Shown here: in pieces, positions 63,521 to 64,000 of the stretch | Layout: the number at the start of each line of letters is the position of its first letter | Position numbering within the stretch: the first letter of the stretch is position 1 | Origin: Palleniella intestinalis | GTDB taxonomy: Bacteria > Bacteroidota > Bacteroidia > Bacteroidales > Bacteroidaceae | Direction of reading: 5' to 3' | DNA length: 64,000 nucleotides | Assembly: GCF_013166595.1 (NCBI RefSeq) | Contig: NZ_JABKKG010000002.1 | Coordinates: forward strand, 186,001 to 250,000 | Translations under genes and position numbers: made by a program | The notes under the pieces: model-generated | Databases searched by the model: none | Told to the model about the DNA's origin: nothing | The model's input: only the letters and a program-made list of their open reading frames with translations

Positions 63521-64000
63521 ATGCAGAAACTTGCAAAACAATTCCTAACACTCACGCTCTTTGCGCTACTCATCCCTTCCACACTCAGTGCGCAGATAGA
63601 ATGGAGCGACAGCCTTATGTGGTACCGGTCTGCAAACAAGTCAAAGGCAACGACAGACTACGACGTGTTTTATGTCCTGCCTACATGCGTATTCGCATGG
63701 GAGGACGGACAAGGAATCAAGCATTACAATGCTGACCCTATGAACCCTGCACATCGTAAGGCATGGCAGCTTTCAGCCGAACTTGCCGACACGATTTTTG
63801 CCACAGAGGCTCGCCTCTACCTGCCATATTACAGACAGGCAACCTTCGGCACACCAAACGAAACGGCATACAGGGCGGCTGCCGACACAGCAAGGGCTGA
63901 TGTGATAAACGCATTCAAACATTATATGGCACACAACAATGCCGGCCGCCCCTTTGTGCTGGCAGGATTCAGCCAAGGAGCGCGCATGGTCACGGAGCTG
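63521..64000 (+). CDS. DUF3089-type alpha/beta hydrolase, cut by the window end
   Basis: The first 160 codons are visible. A signal peptide (LSA cleavage, about residue 24) precedes a YDVFYVLPT start and the nucleophile elbow GFSQGARM (Ser about 154), as in DUF3089 proteins. It begins eight bases after the TfoX-like stop. Confidence 0.75.
   Translation, partial: MQKLAKQFLTLTLFALLIPSTLSAQIEWSDSLMWYRSANKSKATTDYDVFYVLPTCVFAWEDGQGIKHYNADPMNPAHRKAWQLSAELADTIFATEARLYLPYYRQATFGTPNETAYRAAADTARADVINAFKHYMAHNNAGRPFVLAGFSQGARMVTEL

Noticed and set aside
1..64000. CRISPR arrays, rRNA genes, or insertion sequences with transposase
   Set aside because: I saw no array of identical spaced repeats, no rRNA sequence and no transposase. 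The 22-bp arrays have no unique spacers and are not CRISPR.

Overview
The window looks like a chromosome segment of a gut-type Bacteroidales bacterium (Bacteroides, Phocaeicola, Prevotella or Muribaculaceae; I cannot narrow it further). Reasons: many promoters fit the Bacteroidetes form TTTG, 19-20 bases, TAnnTTTG; there are lipidated TamL-type Omp85 proteins, a periplasmic-propeller AraC sensor-regulator, pectin and galactan enzymes, and a tet(Q) gene.

The first 20.6 kb look horizontally acquired. At 1-5173 a leftward operon encodes a radical SAM activase-like protein, a DKNYY-repeat lipoprotein, a protein with a Cys-rich N-terminal domain, a membrane anchor and a carboxypeptidase-regulatory-like domain, and several small membrane proteins, one of them frameshifted. 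From about 5.2 to 20.1 kb lies an integrative element. It holds a ParB-like protein, two clusters of small accessory genes, tet(Q), a leftward replication/excision-like gene set, an XRE regulator and a tyrosine integrase next to the 3' end of tRNA-Lys at 20572-20644. The accessory part is modular. A ~680-bp leader (8553-9231 and 13532-14211, with a partial relative before 5553) stands upstream of each accessory gene cluster. A ~105-bp trailer with a strong hairpin (7551-7655 and 11282-11391) follows two of them. Cargo (a decayed short-chain dehydrogenase; tet(Q)) sits in the trailer-to-leader gaps. The element's left end and any relaxase or transfer genes are not visible here.

From 20.8 kb on the content is ordinary chromosome. 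A pectate lyase has its own transmembrane AraC sensor-regulator, which has lost the kinase and receiver usual in hybrid two-component systems. Then come fucO, an AI-2E family permease, a coiled-coil lipoprotein, rsmI, tdk, asnA, tRNA-Arg, a HAD phosphatase and deoD. A GH53 galactanase and GH2 beta-galactosidase pair follows, then initiator tRNA, a TetR regulator, fabG, an RluA-type pseudouridine synthase, tamB with tamL, a phosphopantetheinyl transferase, rsmA, aroB, a second tamL, a CE12 esterase, hisS and purA. The pectate lyase, GH53, GH2 and CE12 enzymes together suggest growth on pectin with rhamnogalacturonan-I galactan side chains; fucO could dispose of lactaldehyde from rhamnose or fucose. 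No SusC/SusD pair lies in the window.

The last 6 kb carry a zinc-ribbon protein, an overlapping lipoprotein/exported protein pair of unknown role, a DUF3791-DUF3990 toxin-antitoxin-like cassette whose toxin gene has an internal deletion, a DJ-1/PfpI protein, a small membrane protein, a TfoX N-terminal-type protein and a DUF3089-type hydrolase cut by the window end.
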